In this document: positions 8,217 through 17,561 of the stretch, piece by piece
Layout: each line of letters starts with the position of its first letter
Numbering within the stretch: the first letter of the stretch is position 1
From: Jilunia laotingensis
GTDB taxonomy: Bacteria; Bacteroidota; Bacteroidia; Bacteroidales; Bacteroidaceae
NCBI RefSeq assembly: GCF_014385165.1
Contig: NZ_JACRTF010000001.1
Coordinates: 3,596,001-3,660,000 of the forward strand
DNA: 64,000 nucleotides
Direction: 5' to 3'
The notes under the pieces: model-generated
Told to the model about the DNA's origin: nothing
The model's database searches: none
What the model saw: only the letters and a program-made list of their open reading frames with translations
Made by a program: the position numbers and the translations under genes

Positions 8217-10346
8217 CTATTGCTCGACCCCGATCATTGTCAGTTGTATTCTTTTCCGCGGTTGATCTACGCTTAGAACTTTGACCATGACTTGTTGGTG
8301 TATGGACACAACTTCCGTAGGATCGGAAATGAAACGGTCGGCAAGTTGTGAAAGATGTACCAGTCCGTTTTCTTTGATGCCTATATCCACGAAAGCACCG
8401 AAGTTGGTGATATTGCCTACGATGCCTGGTAGTACCATGCCTTCACGCAAGTCTGCAATGGTACGAACATTCTTATCAAATTCGAAAGCTTTGATTGCCT
8501 TGCGTGGATCGAGCCCCGGCTTTTCAAGCTCTTGCATGATGTCTTGCAGGGTAGGCATACCTACGGTAGGTGTCGCATAAGCCGATATGTTTATCTTGGT
8601 ACGCAGGTCTTTGTTTGCGATCAATTCGGCCACACTACATTTCAGGTCTTTTGCCATTTGTTCTACAATGCAGTAGCTTTCGGGATGTACTGCCGTATTA
8701 TCCAATGGGTTTTCAGCCTGTGGGATGCGGAGAAATCCAGCGCATTGCTCGAAGGCTTTTGCACCCATTCGGGGAACTTTCATAAGTTCTTTGCGCGAGG
8801 TGAAAGCACCGTTTTCTGCCCGGTAGTTCACTATGTTTTGTGCAAGTTGCGGGCCGAGACCGGAAATATAGGTTAATAGATGGCTGCTTGCCGTGTTCAG
8901 GTTTACGCCTACCAGGTTTACGCAGTTCTCTACTGTCTGGTCAAGTGCCTTTTTGAGTTTGGTCTGGTCAACGTCGTGTTGGTATTGTCCCACGCCAATA
9001 GATTTGGCATCAATCTTTACCAGTTCGGCCAACGGATCCATCAGTCTGCGTCCTATGGAGACGGCACCGCGCACGGTTACGTCGTATTCAGGAAATTCGT
9101 CGCGGGCAATTTTGGAAGCTGAATAGATGGAAGCACCTTGTTCGCTGACCACGAACACTTGCAATGCCCGGTCGAATTGTTGGGAGGTAACGAAATACTC
9201 CGTTTCCCGACTGGCAGTACCGTTACCGATTGCAATAGCTTCGATCTGATAGGCTTCCACCATCTTGCGCAGTTTGGCTGAGGCTTCCTTCTTTTTATCT
9301 ACCGGTGGATGCGGATAAATGTTTTCATTGTGTAGCAGATTGCCTTGCGCATCCAGGCACACTACTTTGCAACCTGTACGAAATCCCGGATCGATGGCAA
9401 GTACGCGTTTCTGTCCCAATGGGGAAGCCAGTAATAATTGCCGGAGATTCTCTGCAAATACGCGGATCGCTTCTTCATCTGCTTTCTCTTTTGTCATAGC
9501 GGCAAATTCGGTTTCGATGGATGGTTTTAACAGCCGTTTATAGGCATCCTGTACCGCTTCGCTGACTTGACGGCTGCATTCGTTGTTGCTTTGTACAAAC
9601 TGACGTTCCAGCCGTTCTATACTTTCTTCATCATCGGGGCTGATGGATACTTTTAGCAATCCTTCTGCTTCCGCCCTCCGAATGGCAAGCAGGCGATGGG
9701 AAGTGCAACGTTTCAAGGGCTCCGAGAAGTCGAAATAATCGCGGTATTTAGCGGCTTCTTCTTCTTTCCCTTTGACGAGCTTTGCTGTGATAATGGCTCC
9801 ACGGCCGAACTGGTTACGTAAAGTATTACGGGCACGTTCGTTTTCGCTGACTTGTTCGGCAATGATGTCACGGGCACCTTTCAGCGCATCTTCCACATCT
9901 TTCACTTCGCCTTTGACAAAGGCGGCAGCTTTGCTTTCCGGATCGTTCTCCCGTTGCAGCATCAATAGTGTGGCCAAGGGTTCCAGTCCTTTCTGCCGGG
10001 CTGCTTCCGCTCTTGTTTTACGTTTGGGTTTATAAGGAAGATAGATGTCTTCCAGTTCGGTCGAGTCCCAGGAAGTTTCTATGCGTTGTCTCAGTTCTGG
10101 AGTCAGCTTTTCCTGTTCTTCTATAGTGCCGAGAATTGTTTCTTTCCGTTTGGCTATCTCGCATAATTTATCATACTGGTTCTTGACATTCTCTATCTGT
10201 ACTTCGTCCAGTCCACCGGTGGCCTCTTTTCGATAACGGCTGATAAAGGGGATGGTGGCACCGTCTTTCAATAGGTTCAACGTATTGTTGATCTGCTTTT
10301 CTGAGATATCCAGCGTTGCAGAAATCATTTTGTGAAATAATTCCAT
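8217..10346 (-). CDS. tex: Tex family RNA-binding transcription accessory protein
   Basis: 709 aa. Domains in order: helical Tex N-domain, YqgF/RNase H-like domain starting near RVLAIDPGFRTGCKVVCLD, helix-hairpin-helix pair (YISGLGPQLAQNIVNYRAENGAF and MGAKAFEQCAGF) and a C-terminal S1 domain (GIVGNITNFGAFVDIG...GLVHLSQL). This is the standard Tex order at nearly full length (usual length 700-780). The family binds nucleic acid and is associated with transcription elongation and stress tolerance. Monocistronic; the start ATG lies at 10346. Confidence 0.93.
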   Translation of the reverse strand: MELFHKMISATLDISEKQINNTLNLLKDGATIPFISRYRKEATGGLDEVQIENVKNQYDKLCEIAKRKETILGTIEEQEKLTPELRQRIETSWDSTELEDIYLPYKPKRKTRAEAARQKGLEPLATLLMLQRENDPESKAAAFVKGEVKDVEDALKGARDIIAEQVSENERARNTLRNQFGRGAIITAKLVKGKEEEAAKYRDYFDFSEPLKRCTSHRLLAIRRAEAEGLLKVSISPDDEESIERLERQFVQSNNECSRQVSEAVQDAYKRLLKPSIETEFAAMTKEKADEEAIRVFAENLRQLLLASPLGQKRVLAIDPGFRTGCKVVCLDAQGNLLHNENIYPHPPVDKKKEASAKLRKMVEAYQIEAIAIGNGTASRETEYFVTSQQFDRALQVFVVSEQGASIYSASKIARDEFPEYDVTVRGAVSIGRRLMDPLAELVKIDAKSIGVGQYQHDVDQTKLKKALDQTVENCVNLVGVNLNTASSHLLTYISGLGPQLAQNIVNYRAENGAFTSRKELMKVPRMGAKAFEQCAGFLRIPQAENPLDNTAVHPESYCIVEQMAKDLKCSVAELIANKDLRTKINISAYATPTVGMPTLQDIMQELEKPGLDPRKAIKAFEFDKNVRTIADLREGMVLPGIVGNITNFGAFVDIGIKENGLVHLSQLADRFISDPTEVVSIHQQVMVKVLSVDQPRKRIQLTMIGVEQ

Positions 10347-10410
10347 GATATTTTTTATAAATTAGCTGACAAATGTACATATAAATTCGTCTAAAGCCAG
10401 CGTTTTTCAT

Positions 10411-10418
10411 TATATTTG
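10411..10418 (+). promoter_or_regulatory. Promoter -7 element for the sensor kinase operon
   Basis: TATATTTG matches the TAnnTTTG consensus. The predicted start near 10425 makes the TTG and ATG codons at 10424 and 10433 unlikely starts and favours ATG 10457. Confidence 0.55.
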
Positions 10419-10456
10419 CACGCTTGAGTTATATGAATCTAAACAAAACAGAATCT

Positions 10457-12370
10457 ATGCCGATACACGCCAGATATATTTCCTTTTATTTGATCTTATT
10501 TATTTCAGTGCTGCTCTCAGGAGCTTATGCCAATACGGATACAAAGCCCATTCTCGTTATTTGCTCTTATAATCCCGCTGCCCATCAGACTTCCGTGACT
10601 ATATCCGATTTTATGGATGAATTCTCTAAAAGTGGAGGCAAATGCAATATAGAAATTGAAAACATGAACTGCAAATGTTTCTCGGAATCTCCACGTTGGA
10701 AAGGAATGATGCAGCAGATTTTATCGAAATATACCGGTGACAAGCAGCCCGGATTGATCATTTTGCTCGGGCAGGAGGCGTGGGCGGCTTATTTGTCGCA
10801 GGAAGACTCTGTGGTCAGTAAGGCACCTGTGATGTGTAGTCTTACAAGCCGTAATGCCGTAATTCTGCCGGGAGATACGGTTTCACTGGAGAAATGGATG
10901 CCGGAACCGGTTGATCTCTTTTCCGGGGAGTTAGGGAAGAAAAAGGTAAATTCCGGTTTTGTTTATGAATACGACATTCCTGACAATATACGCATGATTA
11001 AGTGTTTTTATCCGGATACAAAGCATATTGCTTTTATATCGGACAATACTTACGGAGGCGTGGCCATGCAGGCGCTTGTAAGGGAGGAAATGAAGAAGTT
11101 TCCGGAGTTGGATTTGATTCTGCTTGACGGACGTTCTAATACCATTTATACGATTATGGACAAGTTCCACCATCTGCCGGAGCATACGGTCGTATTGCTG
11201 GGAACTTGGCGTGTAGATATGAATGAAGGTTATTTTATGCGTAATGCTACGTATATGATGATGGAAGCTAATCCTGCTGTTCCTGCATTTACCACATCTT
11301 CTGTGGGGCTGGGGTATTGGACTATTGGAGGTGTAATGCCTGCTTATCGGTTATTAGGCCGTGACATGGCACGTGAGGCGGTTCGTCTTTTGAATAATCC
11401 GGATGATGGAAACGGACAGGTGGAAGTGATAGACAGTAAAGCGGTACTTGATTATGGCAAAATGAAAGAATTGAAACTTAATGTGAAGTCTTTGCCCTTT
11501 GATGTGGAAGTTGTCAATCAGCCGCAAACGTTCTATCAGCAATATATGTATCAGATATGGGCTTCGATTGCCGTTTTGGTGATATTGGTAGGTGGTTTGA
11601 TCGTGTCCCTCTTTTTCTATTTCAGAACCAAACGTTTGAAGGATGAATTGTTGAAATCAGAAATAGACTTGCGGGAAGCCAAAGACCGTGCGGAAGAGTC
11701 CAATCGTCTGAAGAGTGCGTTTCTGGCTAATATGAGCCATGAAATCCGTACACCGCTCAATGCAATAGTCGGCTTTTCCGATGTTTTGGTGGCGGGTGGA
11801 AGTGATGAAGAGGAAAAGCAATCTTATTTTGAGATTATAAAATCGAACTCTGATCTTTTGCTCCGGTTGATAAATGATATTCTTGATTTGTCACGTTTGG
11901 AAGCCGACCGGATATCGCTGGCACTTGAGTCTTGTGATGTGGTGCAGCTATGTCGCCAGGTGTTGTCTTCGGTCAGTGTATCCCGTAAATCTACTAATGA
12001 ATTTGTTTTCGACAGTAAATATGAGACTTTTACTTTGAAGGCCGATATTCAGCGGTTGCAGCAGGTGATTATCAATCTGCTTTCCAATGCGGTGAAATTT
12101 ACGGCAGATGGAACGATAACCTTAGAATTTTCCGTAGATAAGGAACAAAAGACAGCTATGTTTGCCGTTTCAGATACCGGATGCGGCATACCGAAGGAAA
12201 AGCAGAAACTGGTTTTCGAACGGTTCGAAAAATTGAATGAATATGCACAGGGTACAGGGCTTGGATTGGCCATCTGCAAGCTTACCGTTGAGAAGTGGGG
12301 CGGCAGGATTTGGGTAGATCCCGAATATACCGGTGGTGCGCGTTTTATATTCTCAATGCCAATAATATAA
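10457..12370 (+). CDS. Membrane sensor histidine kinase with periplasmic binding-protein-like sensor
   Basis: Start ATG 10457 chosen because it follows an A-rich leader and gives a normal signal sequence (MPIHARYISFYLILFISVLLSG). The periplasmic region of about 330 residues resembles ABC substrate-binding proteins (KPILVICSYNPAAHQ... GGVMPAYRLLGRDMAREAVRLL). A single membrane helix follows (IWASIAVLVILVGGLIVSLFF), then HisKA (SAFLANMSHEIRTPLNA, phosphoacceptor His) and HATPase_c with N box (NLLSNAVKFTADG), DTGCGIP and GTGLGLAICK. There is no receiver or output domain, so a partner response regulator is elsewhere. The nucleotidase gene starts 3 bp downstream, suggesting one operon and perhaps a nucleoside-related signal (inference). 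Confidence 0.88.
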   Translation: MPIHARYISFYLILFISVLLSGAYANTDTKPILVICSYNPAAHQTSVTISDFMDEFSKSGGKCNIEIENMNCKCFSESPRWKGMMQQILSKYTGDKQPGLIILLGQEAWAAYLSQEDSVVSKAPVMCSLTSRNAVILPGDTVSLEKWMPEPVDLFSGELGKKKVNSGFVYEYDIPDNIRMIKCFYPDTKHIAFISDNTYGGVAMQALVREEMKKFPELDLILLDGRSNTIYTIMDKFHHLPEHTVVLLGTWRVDMNEGYFMRNATYMMMEANPAVPAFTTSSVGLGYWTIGGVMPAYRLLGRDMAREAVRLLNNPDDGNGQVEVIDSKAVLDYGKMKELKLNVKSLPFDVEVVNQPQTFYQQYMYQIWASIAVLVILVGGLIVSLFFYFRTKRLKDELLKSEIDLREAKDRAEESNRLKSAFLANMSHEIRTPLNAIVGFSDVLVAGGSDEEEKQSYFEIIKSNSDLLLRLINDILDLSRLEADRISLALESCDVVQLCRQVLSSVSVSRKSTNEFVFDSKYETFTLKADIQRLQQVIINLLSNAVKFTADGTITLEFSVDKEQKTAMFAVSDTGCGIPKEKQKLVFERFEKLNEYAQGTGLGLAICKLTVEKWGGRIWVDPEYTGGARFIFSMPII

Positions 12371-12373
12371 GAT

Positions 12374-14125
12374 ATGAATATGAAAAGATGGTCATGCATT
12401 TATGCATTGTTGCTCTGCTTTGTTCTGGCTTTGCCGGCACAGGAGCGCGAAGTGAAACTGAAAATTGTACAAACAAGTGATGTACATGGTAATTATTATC
12501 CTTTTAATTTTATAACGCAAAAAGAGTGGGCAGGTAGCCTGGCTCGCGTACATGCGTTTCTACAAAAAGAACGTGAAGTCTATAAGGATAATCTCATATT
12601 GCTCGATAACGGTGATATTCTGCAAGGGCAGCCCACTGCCTACTATTATAACTATATAGACACGGTTTCGCCTCATGTCTGTGCGGAGATGATGAACTTC
12701 ATGGGATATGATGCAGGCAATATGGGAAATCATGATGTGGAGACCGGACGCAAGGTGTTCGACCGATGGATCGGTGAGTGTAATTTCCCGGTTCTCGGTG
12801 CGAATATAATAGATACGTCTACAGGAGAAACCCATCTTAAACCGTATAAAGTGCTGGAACGTGACGGGGTGAAGATTGCTGTGTTGGGAATGATTACACC
12901 GGCTATTCCGGCTTGGTTGTCCGAGAATTTATGGCAAGGACTTCGTTTTGACGATATGGAACAGACGGCAAGGAAATGGATGAAGATTATTCGTGAGAAG
13001 GAGAATCCTGATTTGGTCATCGGACTTTTTCATGCAGGGCAGGATGCTCTTCTCATGTCCGGCAAATACAATGAGAATGCTTCGCTCGACGTAGCGAAGA
13101 AGGTACCGGGTTTTGACATGGTATTGATGGGGCATGATCATGCGCGTGAGTGTAAGAAAGTTGTAAACGTGGAAGGGGATACAGTACTGATTGTCGATCC
13201 GGCGAGCAATGCAATAGTCGTGTCTAATGTGGACGTAACACTAAAATTGAAAGATGGAAAAGTGCAGAGCAAGCAGATCGAGGGAGTTCTTTCTGAAACA
13301 AAGGATTATGGTGTCAGTGAGGAGTTCATGAAAAAGTTTGCGCCTCAGTATGATGCGGTCAATCAGTTTGTATCTAAGAAAATAGGCACTTTCACGGAAG
13401 ATATTTCTACACGTCCGTCCTTCTTCGGACCTTCGGCATTTATTGATTTTATTCATACTTTGCAACTTGAGATCTCAGGTGCGGATATATCTTTTACTGC
13501 CCCGCTATCGTTTGATGCGGAAATCAGGAAAGGAGATATCCATGTCAGTGACATGTTCAATCTGTACAAGTACGAGAATATGCTATACGTGATGAATCTG
13601 ACAGGACGGGAGATCAAAGACTTCTTGGAAGAGTCGTATTATCTGTGGACGAACCGGATGAAGTCGCCTGACGATCATCTGCTCTGGTTCAAGGAGAAGA
13701 GACGTGAGGGAGCTGAAGACCGTGCTTCGTTCCAGAATTTCAGTTTTAATTTTGACTCTGCGGCAGGTATTATTTATATGGTGGATGTGACTAAACCGAA
13801 AGGGGAGAAGGTGACAGTCGTCAGTATGGCGGATGGTACACCGTTCAATCTTGATAAAACGTATAAGGTAGCCGTGAATTCTTATCGGGGAAATGGCGGG
13901 GGTGAATTGCTGACCAAAGGTGCGGGAATTCCCAAAGATGCATTGAAAGACCGTATCGTCTTCTCTACTGATAAAGACCTTCGTTTTTATCTGATGAATT
14001 ACATTGAGAAGAAGGGGGTGCTTGACCCTCAGGCACTGAACCAGTGGAAATTTATTCCCGAAGGCTGGACTATACCAGCAGCAAAAAGGGATTATGAGTA
14101 TTTATTCGGAAAGGATAACAAGTAA
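12374..14125 (+). CDS. Secreted 5'-nucleotidase / metallophosphatase (UshA-like)
   Basis: 583 aa with a signal peptide ending near residue 22. The N-terminal calcineurin-like phosphatase domain shows all metal motifs: DVHGNYY (residues 36-42), DNGD (78-81), GNHD (118-121) and GHDH later in the domain. The C-terminal half is the 5'-nucleotidase specificity domain (GADISFTAPLSFDAEI, KTYKVAVNSYRGNGGGELL). The enzyme should dephosphorylate nucleotides or cyclic nucleotides in the periplasm. It sits between the sensor kinase (3-bp gap) and the fRMsr gene (1-bp overlap TAATG), so the three are one operon. Confidence 0.88.
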   Translation: MNMKRWSCIYALLLCFVLALPAQEREVKLKIVQTSDVHGNYYPFNFITQKEWAGSLARVHAFLQKEREVYKDNLILLDNGDILQGQPTAYYYNYIDTVSPHVCAEMMNFMGYDAGNMGNHDVETGRKVFDRWIGECNFPVLGANIIDTSTGETHLKPYKVLERDGVKIAVLGMITPAIPAWLSENLWQGLRFDDMEQTARKWMKIIREKENPDLVIGLFHAGQDALLMSGKYNENASLDVAKKVPGFDMVLMGHDHARECKKVVNVEGDTVLIVDPASNAIVVSNVDVTLKLKDGKVQSKQIEGVLSETKDYGVSEEFMKKFAPQYDAVNQFVSKKIGTFTEDISTRPSFFGPSAFIDFIHTLQLEISGADISFTAPLSFDAEIRKGDIHVSDMFNLYKYENMLYVMNLTGREIKDFLEESYYLWTNRMKSPDDHLLWFKEKRREGAEDRASFQNFSFNFDSAAGIIYMVDVTKPKGEKVTVVSMADGTPFNLDKTYKVAVNSYRGNGGGELLTKGAGIPKDALKDRIVFSTDKDLRFYLMNYIEKKGVLDPQALNQWKFIPEGWTIPAAKRDYEYLFGKDNK

Positions 14126-14592
14126 TGTCTGAAGAACTGAATCATGTTTCGGGTAGTAAGGAGGAACGCTATGCTTCCTTGCTACCTCAGATTCGTTCGC
14201 TGATAGAGGGCGAACCTGATATGATTGCTAATCTGGCAAATGTGGCGGCTGCATTGAAAGAGGCTTTTGATTTCTTTTGGGTTGGCTTCTATCTGGTGAA
14301 GGGAGAGGAACTGGTGCTTGCTCCTTTTCAGGGACCTGTGGCTTGTACACGTATTCGGAAGGGCAGGGGTGTCTGCGGTGTGGCGTGGCAGGAGAAACAA
14401 GCTCAGGTTGTTCCCGATGTGGATGCTTTCCCCGGGCATATCGCATGTAGCTCCCTTTCCCGGTCGGAGATAGTAGTCCCTCTGATAAGAAACGATGAAG
14501 TATGGGGAGTGCTGGATATAGACAGTGATAAACTGGGCTTTTTCGATGAAACGGATCTGAGATATCTGAAGGAAATAAGTACCTATTTATAG
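14125..14592 (+). CDS. Free methionine-(R)-sulfoxide reductase, GAF domain
   Basis: 155 aa. Reduces free methionine-R-sulfoxide. The sequence carries the fRMsr signature FWVGFYLVKGEELVLAPFQG, VACTRI, GVCG, VVPDV-x-x-FPGHIAC and SEIVVPL, with the three conserved cysteines at 74, 84 and 108. Its start overlaps the nucleotidase stop by one base (TAATG), giving coupled translation. Full length for the family. Confidence 0.92.
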   Translation: MSEELNHVSGSKEERYASLLPQIRSLIEGEPDMIANLANVAAALKEAFDFFWVGFYLVKGEELVLAPFQGPVACTRIRKGRGVCGVAWQEKQAQVVPDVDAFPGHIACSSLSRSEIVVPLIRNDEVWGVLDIDSDKLGFFDETDLRYLKEISTYL

Positions 14593-14644
14593 GTAGTTCG
14601 TTAAAATGAGCCTCTTTTTATTTAAAATACTTCCGGATAATTTG

Positions 14645-14652
14645 TATCTTTG
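14645..14652 (+). promoter_or_regulatory. Promoter -7 element of the TonB receptor locus
   Basis: TATCTTTG, TAnnTTTG consensus, 27 bp before the GTG start of the His-rich peptide gene. No good -33 element is visible, which would fit activator control. Confidence 0.5.
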
Positions 14653-14678
14653 CCGCTTCAATTTATAAGAAGTAAACA

Positions 14679-15011
14679 GTGAGTCGTGTGAAAAGGGTTC
14701 TGTCATCTCTTCTATTGCTGGTGCTATTTATGGTGTATCAGGTAAGCATTACGATGTTTACCCATGTGCATTATATAAATGGTGTCATGATTGTTCACTC
14801 TCACCCTAATAAGGGAAAACATGACCACTCTAAAACTGCCATAGTTGTAATCGATCGCCTCTCCGTCTTCCAGACACTCGAGGCGGATGTGCCTGTTAAG
14901 ATAGAACCGGAACGTCCTTTGCTTTGCAAGGTGGAAGTACTGGTGGAAATTCCCGTCAGGACGGGAATGCCTTGGCTGGTCGTTTCTCTTCGCGCTCCCC
15001 CGATAGTGTAA
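14679..15011 (+). CDS. Small His-rich membrane-anchored protein upstream of TonB receptor
   Basis: 110 aa. No ATG is available before residue 19, so a GTG start (14679, or 14688 three codons later) is used. A hydrophobic N-terminal helix (residues 8-27) is followed by a histidine cluster THVHYINGVMIVHSHPNKGKHDH with His at 29, 31, 40, 42, 48 and 50, which looks like a transition-metal binding patch. The rest is unrecognised. It precedes the receptor gene by 86 bp in the same direction. I infer that it handles a metal ion or metal complex taken up by that receptor; no family function is known to me. Confidence 0.6.
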   Translation: MSRVKRVLSSLLLLVLFMVYQVSITMFTHVHYINGVMIVHSHPNKGKHDHSKTAIVVIDRLSVFQTLEADVPVKIEPERPLLCKVEVLVEIPVRTGMPWLVVSLRAPPIV

Positions 15012-15097
15012 TCTTATACGATTAATGATTGCTTGGTACTTTTTCTGTGTGGATAGTACCACCCTCTTAATTTATTAAAATAACACTATTTGTCAGA

Positions 15098-17428
15098 ATG
15101 AATAAATCTATCATCCTGCTTATACTACTGTGTATAAGTGCGATTGCTCATGCCTCTAATCCTATAAAGGAAGGCAATATGATTTCCGGACACGTTATTG
15201 TGAAAGGAAGCGAAGAGAATGTTCCCTATGCTACCATTCAGGTGGTGAGTTTTAATGGCAAAAATGTGCCGGTAGGTCGCACTACAGGCACTGTCTCCAA
15301 TGAGGAAGGACAGTTTGAGTTTAGGAAACTGATACCGGGAGATTATACGTTACGGGTGCAGGCTATGGGATATAAAACTCAGGAGAAAACGGTATCTGTC
15401 AGCAAGGATTTTACGGCTGTACTGCATTTCCAGTTGGAAGAAGAGAGTTTTATGACCGATGAAGTAGTCGTTTCTGCCAATCGTAACGAAGTCAGTCGTC
15501 GTGAAGCCCCCGTCGTGGTCAATGTGATGAATACCAAACTGTTTGAAACGGTGAATTCTACCGATCTGGCTAAATCTCTGAATTATCAGTCGGGACTACG
15601 GGTTGAAAACAATTGCCAGAATTGCGGTTTTCCCCAAGTACGTATTAATGGCCTTGAAGGCCCTTATTCACAGATTCTAATCAATAGCCGCCCCGTGATC
15701 AGTGCGCTTTCGGGTGTGTATGGGCTTGAACAAATTCCAGTAAATATGATTGAACGGGTAGAAGTGGTTCGCGGAGGCGGTTCTGCTTTATTCGGTGCCA
15801 ATGCGGTGGGAGGAACCATCAACATCATTACGAAAGATCCCATCAATAACTCTTTTCAGGTATCCAGCATGATTTCAAATATGAATGGTAAGTCCTGGGA
15901 GCAATATATGGGGGGCAATGTTTCCCTTGTTGCCAAGGACAATTCGTATGGTATCGCTCTTTATGAGACTTATAGAAACCGAAATCCTTATGATGCCGAT
16001 GGAGATGGCTTTTCTGAAATAGGCAAACTGAATATGAATACCTTTGGACTCCGCGCCTATTACCGTCCGACTTATGACAGCCGTATTAATATTGAATATC
16101 ACACAACCAATGAGTTCCGCAGGGGTGGGAATAAGTTTGATTTGCAGCCTCATGAAACGGATATTACGGAGCAAACCCGTCATGTCATCAATAGTGGTGG
16201 TATGAGCTATGACCGTTATTGGAAGGAAGCAAAGCACAAGATGTCTCTGTATGGTTCCATACAGCATACCGATCGTAACAGCTATTATGGAGCGCAGAAA
16301 AATCCGGATGCTTACGGTAAGACGAAGGATCTTACCTGGGTATTGGGCGGTATGTACGTGGGGCAGATGGATAATTGCCTTTTTGCTCCAGCCACTTTTA
16401 CCGGAGGGTTTGAATATCAGGACAATTCCCTGCATGATGTGATGACGGGTTATCACCGGGATATGCAGCAAGACGTCCGGATAGCCGGAACTTTTATCCA
16501 GAATGAATGGCGTATGAAGCGTCTTACCATGCTTGTCGGACTGCGTATGGACAAGCACAATCTGATAAAGAATCTTATTTTCAGCCCACGTATTAATTTC
16601 CTCTATAAACCTATGGATAATCTGCAAGCACGGTTGACTTATTCTACCGGTTTCCGTGCCCCGCAAGCCTATGATGAGGACCTGCATGTAACAGCTGTCG
16701 GAGGAGAGGGTATCCAGATAAAGCTGGCGGATCATCTGCGTGAAGAACGTTCTAACAGTTACAGCGGCTCGGTTGACTGGACGGTTCCTTTGGGGCATTG
16801 GCAGGCTAATGTGCTGGTCGAAGGGTTTTATACGGATCTGAGACATGTATTTGCACTGACCAATATTGGAAAAGATGGCAACGGGGATGTTATCAAGGAA
16901 CGCCGGAATGCGCATGGTGCCCGGGTGTATGGAGCAAATGTGGATGCAAAGATTGCTCATGGACGCGAAGTGCAACTTCAACTAGGGTTTACTGCCCAAA
17001 GAAGCCGGTATACGCAAGATGTGGCGTGGCGGGATGCTACGGAAGACGGGTTGCCAGAACTTACTACCCGGCGTATGCCTCGTACACCTGATTATTATGG
17101 TTACTTTACATTTACATCTGCCCCGACCAAACATTTCGATTTCTCCTTATCGGGTACTTATACCGGTAAGATGATTGTTCCGCACATGGCTGGCTATATC
17201 GATGATGACCGCATGGAGCATACTCCGCAATTCTTCGATTTGAATCTGAAACTGAACTATACATTCGTTTTGCATGATCATATCAAGCTGCAACTTAATG
17301 GTGGCATTCAAAATATCTTCAACAGTTTCCAGAAAGATCTGGATAAGGGGGAATTTCGTGATTCCGGTTATTTTTATGGACCTACGCAGCCGCGGACTTA
17401 TTTCATCGGGATTAAGATTATGAATTGA
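15098..17428 (+). CDS. TonB-dependent outer-membrane receptor with carboxypeptidase-like N-domain
   Basis: 776 aa. Signal peptide to about residue 20, carboxypeptidase-regulatory-like beta sandwich (residues 28-112, GHVIVKGSEENVPYATIQV), plug domain (120-245, IERVEVVRGGGSALFGANAVGGTINIITKDP) and a 22-strand type barrel ending in the short sequence YFIGIKIMN. It lacks SusC features and a SusD partner, and resembles ferric-siderophore, cobalamin or metal-complex receptors. A CxxC pair (C173, C176; NNCQNCGF) lies in the plug. Neighbours are a His-rich peptide and an AraC regulator, which together suggest regulated uptake of a metal or metal complex (inference). Confidence 0.85.
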   Translation: MNKSIILLILLCISAIAHASNPIKEGNMISGHVIVKGSEENVPYATIQVVSFNGKNVPVGRTTGTVSNEEGQFEFRKLIPGDYTLRVQAMGYKTQEKTVSVSKDFTAVLHFQLEEESFMTDEVVVSANRNEVSRREAPVVVNVMNTKLFETVNSTDLAKSLNYQSGLRVENNCQNCGFPQVRINGLEGPYSQILINSRPVISALSGVYGLEQIPVNMIERVEVVRGGGSALFGANAVGGTINIITKDPINNSFQVSSMISNMNGKSWEQYMGGNVSLVAKDNSYGIALYETYRNRNPYDADGDGFSEIGKLNMNTFGLRAYYRPTYDSRINIEYHTTNEFRRGGNKFDLQPHETDITEQTRHVINSGGMSYDRYWKEAKHKMSLYGSIQHTDRNSYYGAQKNPDAYGKTKDLTWVLGGMYVGQMDNCLFAPATFTGGFEYQDNSLHDVMTGYHRDMQQDVRIAGTFIQNEWRMKRLTMLVGLRMDKHNLIKNLIFSPRINFLYKPMDNLQARLTYSTGFRAPQAYDEDLHVTAVGGEGIQIKLADHLREERSNSYSGSVDWTVPLGHWQANVLVEGFYTDLRHVFALTNIGKDGNGDVIKERRNAHGARVYGANVDAKIAHGREVQLQLGFTAQRSRYTQDVAWRDATEDGLPELTTRRMPRTPDYYGYFTFTSAPTKHFDFSLSGTYTGKMIVPHMAGYIDDDRMEHTPQFFDLNLKLNYTFVLHDHIKLQLNGGIQNIFNSFQKDLDKGEFRDSGYFYGPTQPRTYFIGIKIMN

Positions 17429-17467
17429 TAGTACTTCTGGTATGAACTTCCTTTTTGTTTGAGGTGC

Positions 17468-17524
17468 CAAACTGCACAAATTACATGATTTTGAAAAAAT
17501 GCATTGGGTAATTTGTGCAGTTTG
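17468..17524. promoter_or_regulatory. 17-bp inverted repeat between receptor and AraC gene
   Basis: Perfect arms 17468-17484 and 17508-17524 (CAAACTGCACAAATTAC and complement), 23 bp apart, so the arm centres are 40 bp apart, about four helical turns. The right arm covers the expected -33 region of the AraC promoter (TATATTTG at 17538-17545). This fits an operator; a terminator for the receptor gene is the alternative, but no T-run follows. Confidence 0.5.
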
Positions 17525-17537
17525 AATTTCAAATACA

Positions 17538-17545
17538 TATATTTG
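17538..17545 (+). promoter_or_regulatory. Promoter -7 element of the AraC gene
   Basis: TATATTTG, 17 bp before ATG 17562. Confidence 0.55.
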
Positions 17546-17561
17546 CAAAAAATACGAGAAT

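Noticed and set aside
10424..10456. TTG or ATG start for the sensor kinase at 10424 or 10433
   Set aside because: Too close to the predicted transcription start and without the A-rich leader seen before ATG 10457.
15875..16981. 368-codon minus-strand ORF inside the TonB receptor gene
   Set aside because: Shadow of the receptor frame; composition unlike a real protein.
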